Part shown: in pieces, positions 1 through 8,564 of the stretch | Layout of the letters: every line of letters begins with the position of its first letter | Position numbering within the stretch: the stretch's first letter is position 1 | Assembly: GCA_030448265.1 (NCBI GenBank) | Contig: JAUJNG010000003.1 | Span: 229,260 to 293,259 of the forward strand | From: Abditibacterium sp. | Lineage (GTDB): Bacteria; Armatimonadota; Abditibacteriia; Abditibacteriales; Abditibacteriaceae | Length of the DNA: 64,000 nucleotides | Reading direction: 5' to 3' | Translations under genes and position numbers: made by a program | Notes under the pieces: generated by a model | The model's database searches: none | What the model was told of the DNA's origin: nothing | The model's input: only the letters and a program-made list of their open reading frames with translations

Positions 1-106
1 ATTGTGGAAGAAATTTAACCACAGAGACACGGAGACACAGAAAATTTCGGAAATAATCCGCCCTTTTCAGCATCTGCGTTTATCCGCGTTCATCTGTGGT
101 TGAAAA
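1..106. repeat. Dispersed intergenic repeat snippets
   Basis: Non-coding. It carries two repeat phrases: one built on CACAGAGACACGGAGACACAG (about 20-40) and one built on TTTATCCGCGTTCATCTG (about 78-96). The second phrase recurs at 31598-31638 and, inverted, at 30880-30905. No gene is visible here. Confidence 0.6.
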
Positions 107-122
107 CTGAAACCTTTCCACA

Positions 123-161
123 AATGACAATGCCCGAACACAAGGTTCGGGCATTGTCATT
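123..161. terminator. Hairpin, possible terminator
   Basis: Perfect 17-nt arms (123-139 and 145-161, AATGACAATGCCCGAAC and its complement) with a 5-nt loop. There is no long T tract, so it could equally be a repeat hairpin. It lies in the gene-free first 297 bases. Confidence 0.4.
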
Positions 162-196
162 GGTTATAGCGGATTACGCCATGGAAGCTACAGTTC

Positions 197-285
197 GTCA
201 TTCTGAGGGGAGCCGTGCGACCCGAAGAATCTGACCTAACAGTCACCAGAGATTCTTCGGATCGCACGGCTCCCCTCAGAATGAC
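197..285. repeat. GTCATT-ended inverted repeat, copy 1
   Basis: Near-perfect 35-nt arms (197-231 and 251-285) begin GTCATTCTGAGGGGAGCC and end with its complement. The same design (GTCAT...ATGAC ends) recurs at 10163-10266, 33771-33857 and 39961-40038 with related or different cores. Confidence 0.8.
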
Positions 286-297
286 GATTGCGCGTGT

Positions 298-1313
298 GTA
301 GCTAACGCGAAGTGCAAGTTGTAAAACGCCCAAGAACATGGTGAACCAATTGGTGCCAACCGGAGGACACCATGAACTTGGACGAGATGATTATAGCGGT
401 GTATTGCACCGTAGACGATGCCGTGAAACAGCTTTTGCCCCAACTGCCCCAAGGCCGCTTGCGCCAGAGCGGGCCACCCCCGCTCCTGAGCGAGAGCGAA
501 GTGCTCACCATTGAGGTGATGGGCTTGTTTCTGGGTCATGCACAGGACACAGCCACCTTCGACCTGTTCAGGCGCCAGCACCATACCCTGTTTCCGGTTC
601 TGCCGCAGGTGCATCGCACCACCTACACCCGCCAGAGCGCCAATTTGTGGCGCCTCAAGGAACAGGTGTGGCAACATCTGGTGAATCAATTGCCTCATCA
701 TGCCCATCTGCACTTTCTCGACAGCGTGCCTTTGCCGGTGTGCCGCTTTGCCCGCGCCTCCTTCTGCCGCCGCTTTAAGTGCCAAGAGGCTACAGGTCTT
801 CAAGCCAGCTACGGCTTTGATCATGTCGCTCGCCAGACCTTCTACGGCTTCCGCTTGCACTTGCAGGTCTCCTTTCCAGGCGTTGTGCGGCGCTTGGTGA
901 TAACACCCGCTCATGTCGCCGATGTGGCCGCAACACCTGACCTGATGCAAGATGTGGAAGGCGTGGTCATTGGTGACCGCAACTACCACTCACCAGCCTT
1001 GCAAGAAGAACTTAAAACAGTGGCACCTCATGCTCGCTTACTCACCCCGCCCAAGAAGAAGACGTCCGCAGAGGACAAAAGGCGCAGCGCCCTCTTGAGC
1101 CGCTTGCGCTACCGCATCGAGACGGTCATTAGCCAGTGGTGCGGGCGCTTGCAACTCAAGGCGTGTCACGCCCGCGACACCTGGCACCTGAGCAGCCGAC
1201 TACTGCGCGCCGTCCTGTGCCACACACTTTGTATCTTCCTGGCGTATCAACACGGCTTCAAGCCTCTCCAGTTCGCCAAACTCCTCGACTAACTTGCACA
1301 TCGCGTTAGCTAC
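298..1313 (+). mobile_element. IS982-family-like insertion sequence
   Basis: A 1016-bp element bounded by 23-bp terminal inverted repeats, 298-320 and 1291-1313, which differ at one base (GTAGCTAACGCGAAGTGC... against ...GATGTGC...). It encloses a single transposase gene. No convincing target-site duplication was found by eye in the flanks. Both flanks are themselves inverted repeats, so the element sits between two intergenic palindromes. It looks intact. Confidence 0.75.
372..1292 (+). CDS. IS982-family-like transposase
   Basis: A 306-residue DDE-type transposase filling the insertion sequence. Visible candidates for the acidic triad are the Asp in HFLDSVPLPVC, the Asp in VIGDRNYHS and the Glu in YRIETVISQW. 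The N-terminal LSESEVLTIEVMGLF segment and the length of about 300 residues fit IS982-type enzymes, which move DNA by cut-and-paste. The start is the ATG following GGAGGACACC, a good ribosome-binding site. It lies inside perfectly placed terminal repeats and shows no frameshift, so the element may still be active. Family assignment rests on motif layout only. Confidence 0.75.
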   Translation: MNLDEMIIAVYCTVDDAVKQLLPQLPQGRLRQSGPPPLLSESEVLTIEVMGLFLGHAQDTATFDLFRRQHHTLFPVLPQVHRTTYTRQSANLWRLKEQVWQHLVNQLPHHAHLHFLDSVPLPVCRFARASFCRRFKCQEATGLQASYGFDHVARQTFYGFRLHLQVSFPGVVRRLVITPAHVADVAATPDLMQDVEGVVIGDRNYHSPALQEELKTVAPHARLLTPPKKKTSAEDKRRSALLSRLRYRIETVISQWCGRLQLKACHARDTWHLSSRLLRAVLCHTLCIFLAYQHGFKPLQFAKLLD

Positions 1314-1321
1314 CATTGCTT

Positions 1322-1515
1322 TAGCTGCTATTGATGTTTGAGAATCTAATCCGCAAGTTGTCCGGCGAATGAATTCGCAGCCAGAAAAAGGCGTCGGCCT
1401 GCGCCGACGCCGTGCCACTTGAACCCGCGTCGGCGCAGGTCGACGCCTTTTTCTGGCTGCGAATTCATTCGCCGGACAACTTGCGGATTAGATTGTCAAA
1501 GATCAATAGCTGCTT
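1322..1515. repeat. Very long inverted repeat (GAATTCGCAGCC family), copy 1
   Basis: Arms of about 65 nt centred on 1343-1494, extended outward by imperfect pairing of AGCTGCTATTGAT (1323 on) with its complement ending near 1514. The whole hairpin is close to 190 nt. A relative with the same GCAGCC edge but a different centre lies at 55691-55802. Confidence 0.8.
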
Positions 1516-1540
1516 TTTGGAAGCATCGGGAGCAGTTTGT

Positions 1541-2044
1541 TTAGCGGTCGACGCGCGATCCGACCGACATTCCGATCAAAATGCCCAGCAACACGCCCAG
1601 CAACAAACCGCCAGCCATCGCGGCTTGCGCGGCGGCGGCGGCGGCGGCGGCGGAAGCGGCACCGGCGGCAGTGCCGGTTGCGGTTCCGGCCAATACTCCG
1701 GCAGCACCGGCGGCGGCTTCGCGTGCGGCGGCGGCTTCGGCGGCGGCGATTCCAGCGTGCGCTCCGGCGGCGGTGGCTGCCGCTTCACGAGCGGCGGCGG
1801 CGGCGGCTGTCGCCATTCCGCCCTGGGTGCCGGCTTGCAGTGCGGCGGCTTCGCGCGCGGCAGAAGCCGTTGCGGTGGCCATGCCGGTTTCGGTGCCAGA
1901 AGCAGTTGCTGCTTCGCGTTCGGTGTTATCTCCAATAGCCATGAGTGGCTCCTCTGGTTCGACAGTAGTCTCTGGAGTTGCCTCAAGAGCCTCGGCGTCG
2001 TTAGCAACATCGGGGCCTGCGGCGGCAGTTTTGGGTTTTCTCAT
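1541..2044 (-). CDS. Ala-rich 22-residue-repeat protein with C-terminal membrane segment
   Basis: Unrecognised protein of 167 residues. From about residue 45 it contains four tandem repeats of 22 residues with the pattern A-x-A-G-x3-G-(M/I)-A-x5-A-R-E-A-A, then a Gly-rich hydrophobic tail (GGLLLGVLLGILIGMSVGS) resembling a glycine-zipper transmembrane helix. The start at 2044 is preceded by AAAGAGAA at good spacing; an in-frame ATG 66 nt upstream has no such site. Several long reading frames on the other strand are GC-rich mirror images. The hydrophobic tail and the ribosome-binding site favour this strand. Function unknown. Confidence 0.55.
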   Translation of the reverse strand: MRKPKTAAAGPDVANDAEALEATPETTVEPEEPLMAIGDNTEREAATASGTETGMATATASAAREAAALQAGTQGGMATAAAAAAREAAATAAGAHAGIAAAEAAAAREAAAGAAGVLAGTATGTAAGAASAAAAAAAAQAAMAGGLLLGVLLGILIGMSVGSRVDR

Positions 2045-2123
2045 AATCAAATTCTCTTTAAATCTCGCGGTTTCGTCTGGCAGAAGACGTTCTTTAATTA
2101 TGGGCCACAATTATGGGCCACAG

Positions 2124-2243
2124 AGAAGCGTAGAGAACGCGAAGCGTCAGCGAGTGAGGCCTTCCAGTTTCTTTTCGTCACTGCTGTGGAGTGAATGAAG
2201 CAGTCATGCCTCACTCGCTGACGCTTCGCGTTCTCTACGCTTC
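2124..2243. repeat. Inverted repeat downstream of purF
   Basis: Perfect 36-nt arms (2125-2160 and 2208-2243) starting GAAGCGTAGAGAACGCG, with a 47-nt loop. It lies between the Ala-rich gene and the end of purF. Confidence 0.8.
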
Positions 2244-2255
2244 CTTTTTCAAATT

Positions 2256-3952
2256 TTAAACCGCCACGACTTCGCGCGCTTCGGTTTGCTGCGGCGTTTC
2301 GATGAGGCCATTTTCATCGAGAGGCATATTGCCTTCGCTTTCCGGCCCAGGATCGCCGCTTTCAAAGACCAGTTTCGCGTCCTTAATCTCGCGCGGGATG
2401 TCAATGGGATACTCGCCATCGAAACAGGCGCGGCAGAAATTATCCTTGGGGTGGCCGACGGCTTCGACCAGATTCTCCATCGTAATATAAGCCAGCGAAT
2501 CGGCGCCGTTATAAGCGCGAATGCCCTCGACATCGAGCTGCGAAGCGATTAAATCTTTGCGCGCGGCGGTGTCGATGCCGTAAAAACAGGGCCACTGATA
2601 CGGCGGACTCGAAATCCGCAGATGCACTTCTTTGGCGCCCGCGTCGCGGATCATCTGCACGATGCGCTTGGTCGTGGTGCCGCGCACAATCGAATCCTCG
2701 ACCACCACCACACGCTTGCCGCGCAGCACATCTTCGAGCGGCGACAGTTTCATCCTCACGCCGAGTTCGCGCTGGGTCTGGTCGGGCTGAATGAAGGTGC
2801 GCTGTATGTAGCGGTTTTTAATCAGCCCTTCCTGATAAGGAATGCCCGAACCCATCGCGTAGCCGATGGCGGCGGGCAAACCGGAATCGGGCACGCCGAT
2901 CACCACATCAGCCTCGACGGGCGCCTGCTGCGACAAAAGTTCGCCCATGCGCCGCCGCGTGCCGTGGACGCTTTGTCCCAGCAACTGCGAATCGGGGCGC
3001 GCGAGGTAGATGAACTCGAAAATGCACAGCGAGTGGCGCGGGAATGCCCTGGCGCCTTGCCGGTGAAGTGAATCGACTCCAGACCATCGCCGTTGATGAA
3101 CAAAATTTCGCCTGGCTCGATTTCGCGCACGAAGGTGGCGCCGACCGGCCCTAAAGCGCAGGTTTCGCTTGCCACGACGTAGCAGTGTTCGTCTTCGCAG
3201 TCGATGAGTTTGCCCAGGCAGAGCGGGCGCAGGCCATTGGGGTCGCGCACGGCGATGAGGGTGTCGCGCGTCATCAAAACGAGAGAATAAGCGCCCGAAA
3301 CGCGCTCCATCATGCTGAAAATCGCCCCTTCGAGCGGTTTGTCGCGGCCCGATTCGATCATTTTGGCGATGATTTCGGTGTCCATCGAAGTCACGAACTC
3401 TTCGCCGACTTTTTCCATCGCTTCGCGGATTTCGTGCGCGTTGACGAGGTTGCCGTTGTGCGCGACGGCCAGAGTTCCGTCGCTCGACTCGCACAAAATC
3501 GGCTGCGCGTTGCAGGCTTTGGAACTTCCGGTCGTGGAGTAGCGGTTGTGGCCCACGGCGATGTCGCCGGACAGCCCGCTCAAAACTTCCTCGTTGAAAA
3601 TCTGCGTCACCAGGCCCATATCGGTGTGAGCGCGGATTTTCTGGCCATCAGAAACGGCGATTCCGGCGCTTTCCTGGCCGCGATGCTGAAGCGCGAAAAT
3701 GCCGAAAAAAGTGCGGCGCGCGACATCGACGCCTGGCGCGTAAATGCCGAAAACGCCGCATTCTTCCTGCGGTCGGTCTTCGTCGCGCAGCATATCGAAG
3801 TCCGAGGTGGGCGATTCGCCCAGTTCGGAATCGCCGGAAAGCGCATTGGCGCGAAGTTGAGAATTGCGGGTCATGGGCGCATGAAAAACGGCCTCCGCCG
3901 AGGAAGCGGAAGCCGTGGAAGATGAAATTTGGGGGGTTCGAGCGTCGCGCAT
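2256..3952 (-). CDS. purF: Amidophosphoribosyltransferase, frameshifted
   Basis: First enzyme of de novo purine synthesis: it makes phosphoribosylamine from PRPP and glutamine. The N-terminal part (frame ending at 2900) has the Ntn glutaminase domain with nucleophile Cys65 in EECGVFGIY, then QHRGQESAGI and HNRYSTTG. The C-terminal part (another frame, to 2256) has the phosphoribosyltransferase domain with VVVVEDSIVRGTT and a late Cys-rich stretch (NFCRACFDGEYP). The reading frame must shift by one base between about 3032 and 3056, where the conserved SLCIFEFIYLARPDS segment begins. The 64 residues before the Cys make an unusually long propeptide. The gene is otherwise complete, so a sequencing indel is more likely than loss of an essential enzyme. 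Confidence 0.9.
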
Positions 3953-3985
3953 AGCGGAAACAGCTCCCTGAAATGTGGCAACCCT

Positions 3986-4014
3986 ATTTTAACCTCCGCC
4001 GCTCTTAATGCCAA
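3986..4014 (-). promoter_or_regulatory. Sigma70-type promoter of purF
   Basis: Reading the minus strand, TTGGCA (4009-4014), a 17-nt spacer, then TAAAAT (3986-3991). That is near-consensus -35 and -10 spacing, about 35 nt upstream of the purF start, with an AGGGAG ribosome-binding site between. Confidence 0.65.
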
Positions 4015-4067
4015 CTTAAAGAGGGTTTTGTTCGCTCAAGTATCCGTAAGAGGCAACGTGATGATTG

Positions 4068-5162
4068 TCACTGACTCCCCTGTTTAAGAAGAGCATCCAC
4101 TTTCCATAGCTGCACTTCACGCTGTGTCCCAACTGCCAAAGTTTTTCCGTCAGGTGAGAATGCCAGCGATTGTGCCTCCGCTTTGAGGGTGGCCCGCCGT
4201 GAGCCGCTCTGCACGTCCCATAATCTCACTGGTTCGCCCTTGCTACTGCTGGAAAGCAGTTCGCTGTCGGGTGAAAAAGATAGAGCTTGCACTGCACCTC
4301 GCCAGGGGCCTTTTTTGTTGCCCGCATTTTCCTGCCAACTATGGCGCAACTTGCCGGTAGGCACGTCCCACAACTCGGTGGTTTCGGCTCCGCCCTGGCT
4401 GAGGCGAGTGCAGAGTGCCAAGGTTTTTCCGTCAGAAGAGAGAGCGGCTTTGAGATACTCGCGTTGGCTGTTGCTGGTAAATACAGTATGCAAGGTGCGC
4501 CCCGTCGTTAAATCGCGAATGTTCGTAGCATTCCAACTTGTAGTCAAGAATGTCTTGCCGTCTGGCATCATAGACGCGAATACCCTGCCTTTATCTTCTT
4601 GCAGCCTATAAAGCAGTTGACTCGTTCCCGCATCCCAAACTTCCACGCGCCCGTAACCTGCATTGACCAGAAATTTACCGTCAGGCGAATAAAAGAGCGA
4701 ACTCATTACGTTCTGCTCCCCAGCAAGCTGCGTCAATTTCGCACCTGTATTCACTTCCCACACAAATATACGTTCACCATCATGTGCATCACAAGTAGCG
4801 ACTAATTTCGAGTCAGGCGAGAATGCGATTAACCCTACGCCTCCATTGTGTTCCGTGTTTACAGTGCGTAGAACTTTGCCTGTCTGCAAGTTCCATATCC
4901 AGAGTTGGGCTGTTGTTTGACCCTGTGCACCCGCCAACAGTTTGCTATCAGATGAGAAGGTTACTGGGCCTATGTAGGGAGCAAACAATGATTGAGAAGC
5001 CTGCTTAGAAGTGGGCGTGCTATTGAAATACAACCATCCCAAAATCAGCAACAACAGAAATGGAACTGCAAATAGCCAGAATTCGCGCTGCCTCCAACGC
5101 GGATTCGCGGCTTCATGTGCTTTGACGTGATGTAAGTGAGGTAACTTCTGTTCCTGAGCCAT
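4068..5162 (-). CDS. Membrane-anchored WD40-like beta-propeller protein
   Basis: A 364-residue protein with a short cytoplasmic N-terminus, one transmembrane helix (about residues 28-46, FWLFAVPFLLLLILGWLYF) and an outside domain built of WD40-type repeats with recurrent FSPDSK/FSPDGK and LWD/VWD motifs. Propellers of this kind usually bind other proteins. The start was set at 5162, 7 nt after the stop of the gene before it, with GAGTGAG upstream; an in-frame ATG at 5177 lies inside that gene. It is the last gene of a lower-GC four-gene block and pairs with the NlpC/P60-like protein encoded just upstream. Specific partner unknown. Confidence 0.75.
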   Translation of the reverse strand: MAQEQKLPHLHHVKAHEAANPRWRQREFWLFAVPFLLLLILGWLYFNSTPTSKQASQSLFAPYIGPVTFSSDSKLLAGAQGQTTAQLWIWNLQTGKVLRTVNTEHNGGVGLIAFSPDSKLVATCDAHDGERIFVWEVNTGAKLTQLAGEQNVMSSLFYSPDGKFLVNAGYGRVEVWDAGTSQLLYRLQEDKGRVFASMMPDGKTFLTTSWNATNIRDLTTGRTLHTVFTSNSQREYLKAALSSDGKTLALCTRLSQGGAETTELWDVPTGKLRHSWQENAGNKKGPWRGAVQALSFSPDSELLSSSSKGEPVRLWDVQSGSRRATLKAEAQSLAFSPDGKTLAVGTQREVQLWKVDALLKQGSQ

Positions 5163-5169
5163 TGTGATC

Positions 5170-5901
5170 TCACTCGTCATCAAGATTTTGTAATTCCGTT
5201 GTTGAGTGGTAAGACGGCGGGACATATCTTCCAGGCGCGGGCACTAATAAATCGGGGTGATCCGTTGAATGTTGCCCAATCGTCAGTGAATCAACACGGT
5301 CATGCTCAAGGCCACAGTTTTGATCGACAATCTGACCACCTGTGTTGACTCCTGCGTGTCGCCAACGAGTGTCATTTGGAAATTGGTAGAACACAATTGA
5401 ACCTTGTTGTGTGTCTTCAGCCGCTGTGTTCGTGGCACTCCAAAGATTGGTGACCGACTCCGTTTCGTCTGGGCTTGGCGGGGCTGAAAGAGTCAGGCCA
5501 ACGAAGCCATAAATATAACGCACCAAATCATCGCAAAACGTGCCGCCACCGGCTGACCCTTTGGGCGCCCCAGCCCAACTATTTACAACTTCGACGATCT
5601 GCTTTCGCTTGTCAATTTTGAAGCCGACCGTATTGGAGCGATAGCCACGGAGTTTGATCTGCCAGCGCCCCTTTTCCTGTCTCACCAGCCAGAGAAATTC
5701 GTAGCGCGGCGGGCTCGAACCCGCCACCAGGTCGCCTACCACAATGGCCTCGCTGTTGATAGCGGGACGGGAAAGCTCGAAGGTCATTTGAGCGGGCGGC
5801 GGGCCGACGAAGTTGCCGGTGGCTTCTGCGGTGACAGTTGCTGCACTAATGATTGAACCATTGGTGCCAACGCGGCAGCGACCGGATTTCAATGATTTCA
5901 T
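5170..5901 (-). CDS. NlpC/P60-like protein, short (orphan) form
   Basis: Protein of 243 residues with two parts. Residues 22-110 form an Ig-like segment almost identical to residues 309-397 of the protein from 7038-8564. The C-terminal part resembles an NlpC/P60 papain-like domain, with Cys123 in TFCDDLVRYIYG, a GSIVFYQF strand and His182 in RWRHAGVNTGG. Such domains cut peptidoglycan peptides or other amide bonds. No signal peptide is evident. The start at 5901 follows AAGGCGAAGGA and overlaps the end of the preceding gene by 56 nt. It lacks the N-terminal domains of its relative, like an orphan cassette. Catalytic assignment is inference from motif spacing. Confidence 0.65.
   Translation of the reverse strand: MKSLKSGRCRVGTNGSIISAATVTAEATGNFVGPPPAQMTFELSRPAINSEAIVVGDLVAGSSPPRYEFLWLVRQEKGRWQIKLRGYRSNTVGFKIDKRKQIVEVVNSWAGAPKGSAGGGTFCDDLVRYIYGFVGLTLSAPPSPDETESVTNLWSATNTAAEDTQQGSIVFYQFPNDTRWRHAGVNTGGQIVDQNCGLEHDRVDSLTIGQHSTDHPDLLVPAPGRYVPPSYHSTTELQNLDDE
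5571..5829. repeat. Duplicated Ig-like segment, copy A
   Basis: Matches 7379-7637 at a constant offset of 1808 nt. A run of about 145 nt (5597-5742) has no mismatch, and by hand about a dozen differences occur over the rest. The flanks diverge sharply on both sides, which suggests recent duplication or gene conversion. Confidence 0.85.
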
Positions 5902-7048
5902 ATTCCTTCGCCTTTTGGTATAGAGCGGGTTGCTTCTCTTCATAATGCTTAACGTCCATCCAGATAGCATTTGAATTAGCTTTGAGCACGTCTCCAACGA
6001 CCAATCGCCTGCCTGTTCGAGATTGGACTACCTCCGGTGTCTCGAAGAGCTTGTGAATCTGGTTGTTCTTGCTTACAAAATAAATAGTTTTTGCTCGCCC
6101 AGGGCCAACCCATTGTTCCGTGCTGGATACGCCTGAAAGAACGTAAAGACCAACTTGCGGATCGAACCAAGAAACCATAGGCGTGCCTTTGCGAGACCAC
6201 TGGAACGTGCTGAACACCTGGGGGGATTTACCACGTTCTTGAACTATTGCCTGAAGCTGTTTTTCTCCCTGCACGCTCCAAAACCGGCCACTTGGTGACA
6301 CCCAATCGCCCAGACCAAAGGAGGGGCCAGTCAGATCTTCTGGGGATTGCTGGCCGATGGTATAAACCGATAGGGGAACACTTGAATCGTCTACATACAC
6401 CTGATCTTCCCCAACTGCCCGTGCCACATTGACATCGTAGATGCCTCCCCTGAGAGTCCACTCTTGCAGGGTTTTGCCGCTTTGATCGTGAACCGATAGG
6501 ATGGCTTTCTGATTTTGTGTTACCCAATCGGAAGGAGACTCAAAGGGTGTGCGTGCCACCCACCAGCGCTCGCCGGAAGGACTCACAGAAAGAAAGTGAC
6601 ATGAGGCACGCATGAGACGTCCATCTTTACGATGTAGCGGCACGATCCGCTTTATGTTGCCTTTGGTGTCAACAATCAACACGTGGATGGCTTGTTCAGC
6701 CAGCTTCTTCAAATCCTCGAATGTTACCCCAGGGACTGGCTTCCCTAAACCTTCTGGAGGCAGCTTGACCTCAATCTCGTCGTGCTTGCCTGTCGCAAGA
6801 TAAAAGTTTCCGACTTGATCCGTGGCAATGGATGTGTTGCGATGCCCGTGCCCTGGCATCATTGACCAGATCACTTCGTCAACAGGGCGATTCCTTGATG
6901 TGAAATCGAGGCGGAAGATAGTTCGGGCGACCGGAACGGATGCGCTCAGATACACGATCATCAAGCAGCCAGCCAACGCCAGACCGAGGCACCAGAAGAG
7001 AAGCTTGTGGCGGCTCTTGTCGGCTACTTTTTGAGACTCAATCCTCAT
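5846..7048 (-). CDS. Single-pass membrane protein with propeller-like outer domain
   Basis: A 400-residue protein of unknown function. A transmembrane helix spans about residues 15-37 (LLFWCLGLALAGCLMIVYLSA). The rest is hydrophilic and beta-rich, with recurring VSPSGERWW and VSPSGRFW turns suggesting a beta-propeller. It starts inside the last codons of the preceding NlpC/P60-like gene (11-nt overlap), and its own end overlaps the next NlpC/P60-like gene, so all four genes are probably translated as one operon. It occupies the same position relative to its neighbour as the WD40-like protein does in the second pair. Confidence 0.65.
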   Translation of the reverse strand: MRIESQKVADKSRHKLLFWCLGLALAGCLMIVYLSASVPVARTIFRLDFTSRNRPVDEVIWSMMPGHGHRNTSIATDQVGNFYLATGKHDEIEVKLPPEGLGKPVPGVTFEDLKKLAEQAIHVLIVDTKGNIKRIVPLHRKDGRLMRASCHFLSVSPSGERWWVARTPFESPSDWVTQNQKAILSVHDQSGKTLQEWTLRGGIYDVNVARAVGEDQVYVDDSSVPLSVYTIGQQSPEDLTGPSFGLGDWVSPSGRFWSVQGEKQLQAIVQERGKSPQVFSTFQWSRKGTPMVSWFDPQVGLYVLSGVSSTEQWVGPGRAKTIYFVSKNNQIHKLFETPEVVQSRTGRRLVVGDVLKANSNAIWMDVKHYEEKQPALYQKAKEYEIIEIRSLPRWHQWFNH

Positions 7049-8564
7049 CTAAGCCTCTTATCGAACGCGCTTCGTATTGTGTGTAGGGGTTGTTTGCGCC
7101 AGTTGTCACACCAGCCGTGATGTCATCGCGCCTCACTTCCGTGTTGTTATCAGGCGTGCTGGTATTGCTGTTCACATCTAATCGCTCGGTGCCAACCCGA
7201 ATTGCATCATGAGCTACTCCGCCCATCTCAGAAAAGTAAAACAAAATGCATCCGTCGCCCGCACACGCATCACTGGCGGCGGCATATTGTGCACCTGTTC
7301 CATTTGATGGTAAAGACAGGCCGAGATGGTTGTAAACGATTCCAACAAACTCATCACACCCTGGCAAACCTGTAGCTCCCACCCAACTATTTGCGACTTC
7401 CACAATCTGCTTTCGCTTGTCAATTTTGAAGCCGACCGTATTGGAGCGATAGCCACGGAGTTTGATCTGCCAGCGCCCCTTTTCCTGTCTCACCAGCCAG
7501 AGAAATTCGTAGCGCGGCGGGCTCGAACCCGCCACCAGGTCGCCTACCACTATGGCCTCGCTGTTGATAGCGGGACGGAAAAGCTCGAAGGTCAATTGAG
7601 CGGGCGGCGGGCCGGTGAAGTTGCGTGTGGCTTCTGCCTTGACCATGACCTCGAACTCCATCGCGCCTCGCGTGCCCCGAATGGTGCCGGTATCCTCGCC
7701 GCTCGGATCGGTCGAAACGATGAACTCGTAGCCGCCGACTCTGCGGGTTTTGAAGGCGCGGCAACCCGTCGTGTCCGTCACCGAAAGATGAATGGAGTAT
7801 TCGTCATCATCGGGAAACGAAAAACGAGCCACAGCGCCATCTTCGGAAACCCAGACCGGATCAGGTGCCCATTCGTGTGCGAGGGGGCCAAAAGCACTCT
7901 GTGAACTGCTGCGGCACTCATACTTGTAGGGGCCGGTTTGTCCGGCTGGCGGAGTCGAAATCAGGGCAGTCGAGAAGTCGCAGGTCACATGGCCACACAC
8001 GTCGAAACCTACTGAAACGATGCAGGGTGGAGTGCCGCTATCGGTCACCTCGACGGCGATGGTGCCACCGGCGTTGACGGGAATTTCGACCTCAAGCGTG
8101 GCTTGATCTGTCGCACCGATGGCTCGGCTTCCAGGGACGTTGCTTGACCAACTGTAGGTGTAGGGTGCGGTGCCGCCTTGTAGTGTGGCCGTGCAGGACA
8201 GCCGATAGACTGTTTCATCACGGTAAGTTTCCGTTGTGGTGATCCTGGCCGTCATACACATGACTTCAAATCCCCCGCCAAATACAAATTGTGCACCATC
8301 TATGTCGATAACATATCGAACAGTAGCCAGACCCAGAGGCGCGTTTGCGACGCTATTAGGAACGGAAATGGAGACAAAAGCACCTTCAATTACACCTGCG
8401 CCAGTCTGGTAGCTATCAATAGCTACGGTATAGCCACCCGCGTTGGTATTAGTAAATCCGGTCGGGGCTAAAACCCATTCTTCTACGTCCCCTGGTTGGC
8501 CTGGTTGATCGTTGACGGGGCAATAGACCGTGCCCGTTGTTCCTCTTGCAATTTGATTCGGCAT
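7038..8564 (-). CDS. Multi-domain Ig/PKD-like protein with NlpC/P60-like C-terminus
   Basis: A 508-residue protein. Residues 1-105 are unrecognised. About 108-275 look like PKD or SprB-type Ig domains (GTAPYTYSWSSN, PDDDEYSIHLSVTDTTGC). Residues 309-397 are the Ig-like segment shared with the 5170-5901 protein. The C-terminal domain has NlpC/P60-like Cys403 (PGCDEFVGIVYNHLG), a GCILFYF strand and His452 (VAHDAIRVG). The start at 8564 follows a strong AAGGAG site 9 nt upstream. There is no signal peptide, so export, if any, would need a dedicated route. It is the first gene of the four-gene block. An effector-type role is inference. Confidence 0.65.
   Translation of the reverse strand: MPNQIARGTTGTVYCPVNDQPGQPGDVEEWVLAPTGFTNTNAGGYTVAIDSYQTGAGVIEGAFVSISVPNSVANAPLGLATVRYVIDIDGAQFVFGGGFEVMCMTARITTTETYRDETVYRLSCTATLQGGTAPYTYSWSSNVPGSRAIGATDQATLEVEIPVNAGGTIAVEVTDSGTPPCIVSVGFDVCGHVTCDFSTALISTPPAGQTGPYKYECRSSSQSAFGPLAHEWAPDPVWVSEDGAVARFSFPDDDEYSIHLSVTDTTGCRAFKTRRVGGYEFIVSTDPSGEDTGTIRGTRGAMEFEVMVKAEATRNFTGPPPAQLTFELFRPAINSEAIVVGDLVAGSSPPRYEFLWLVRQEKGRWQIKLRGYRSNTVGFKIDKRKQIVEVANSWVGATGLPGCDEFVGIVYNHLGLSLPSNGTGAQYAAASDACAGDGCILFYFSEMGGVAHDAIRVGTERLDVNSNTSTPDNNTEVRRDDITAGVTTGANNPYTQYEARSIRGLDED
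7379..7637. repeat. Duplicated Ig-like segment, copy B
   Basis: Partner of 5571-5829. It encodes residues 309-397 of the long NlpC/P60-like protein. The contained GGGCTCGAACCCG is coding sequence, not a tRNA T-arm. Confidence 0.85.

Noticed and set aside
298..1313. Target-site duplication around the insertion sequence
   Set aside because: Short ATTGC similarity exists in both flanks but is out of register with the terminal repeats, so no duplication is claimed.
1412..2198. Long plus-strand frames rich in Gly/Arg/Pro opposite the Ala-rich gene
   Set aside because: They are mirror images of a GC-rich repeat, have no ribosome-binding site, and give implausible composition; the minus-strand frame has a ribosome-binding site and a membrane helix.
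7524..7545. tRNA T-arm-like GGGCTCGAACCCG
   Set aside because: It lies inside the coding sequence of the duplicated Ig segment, occurs in both copies, and no cloverleaf can be built around it.
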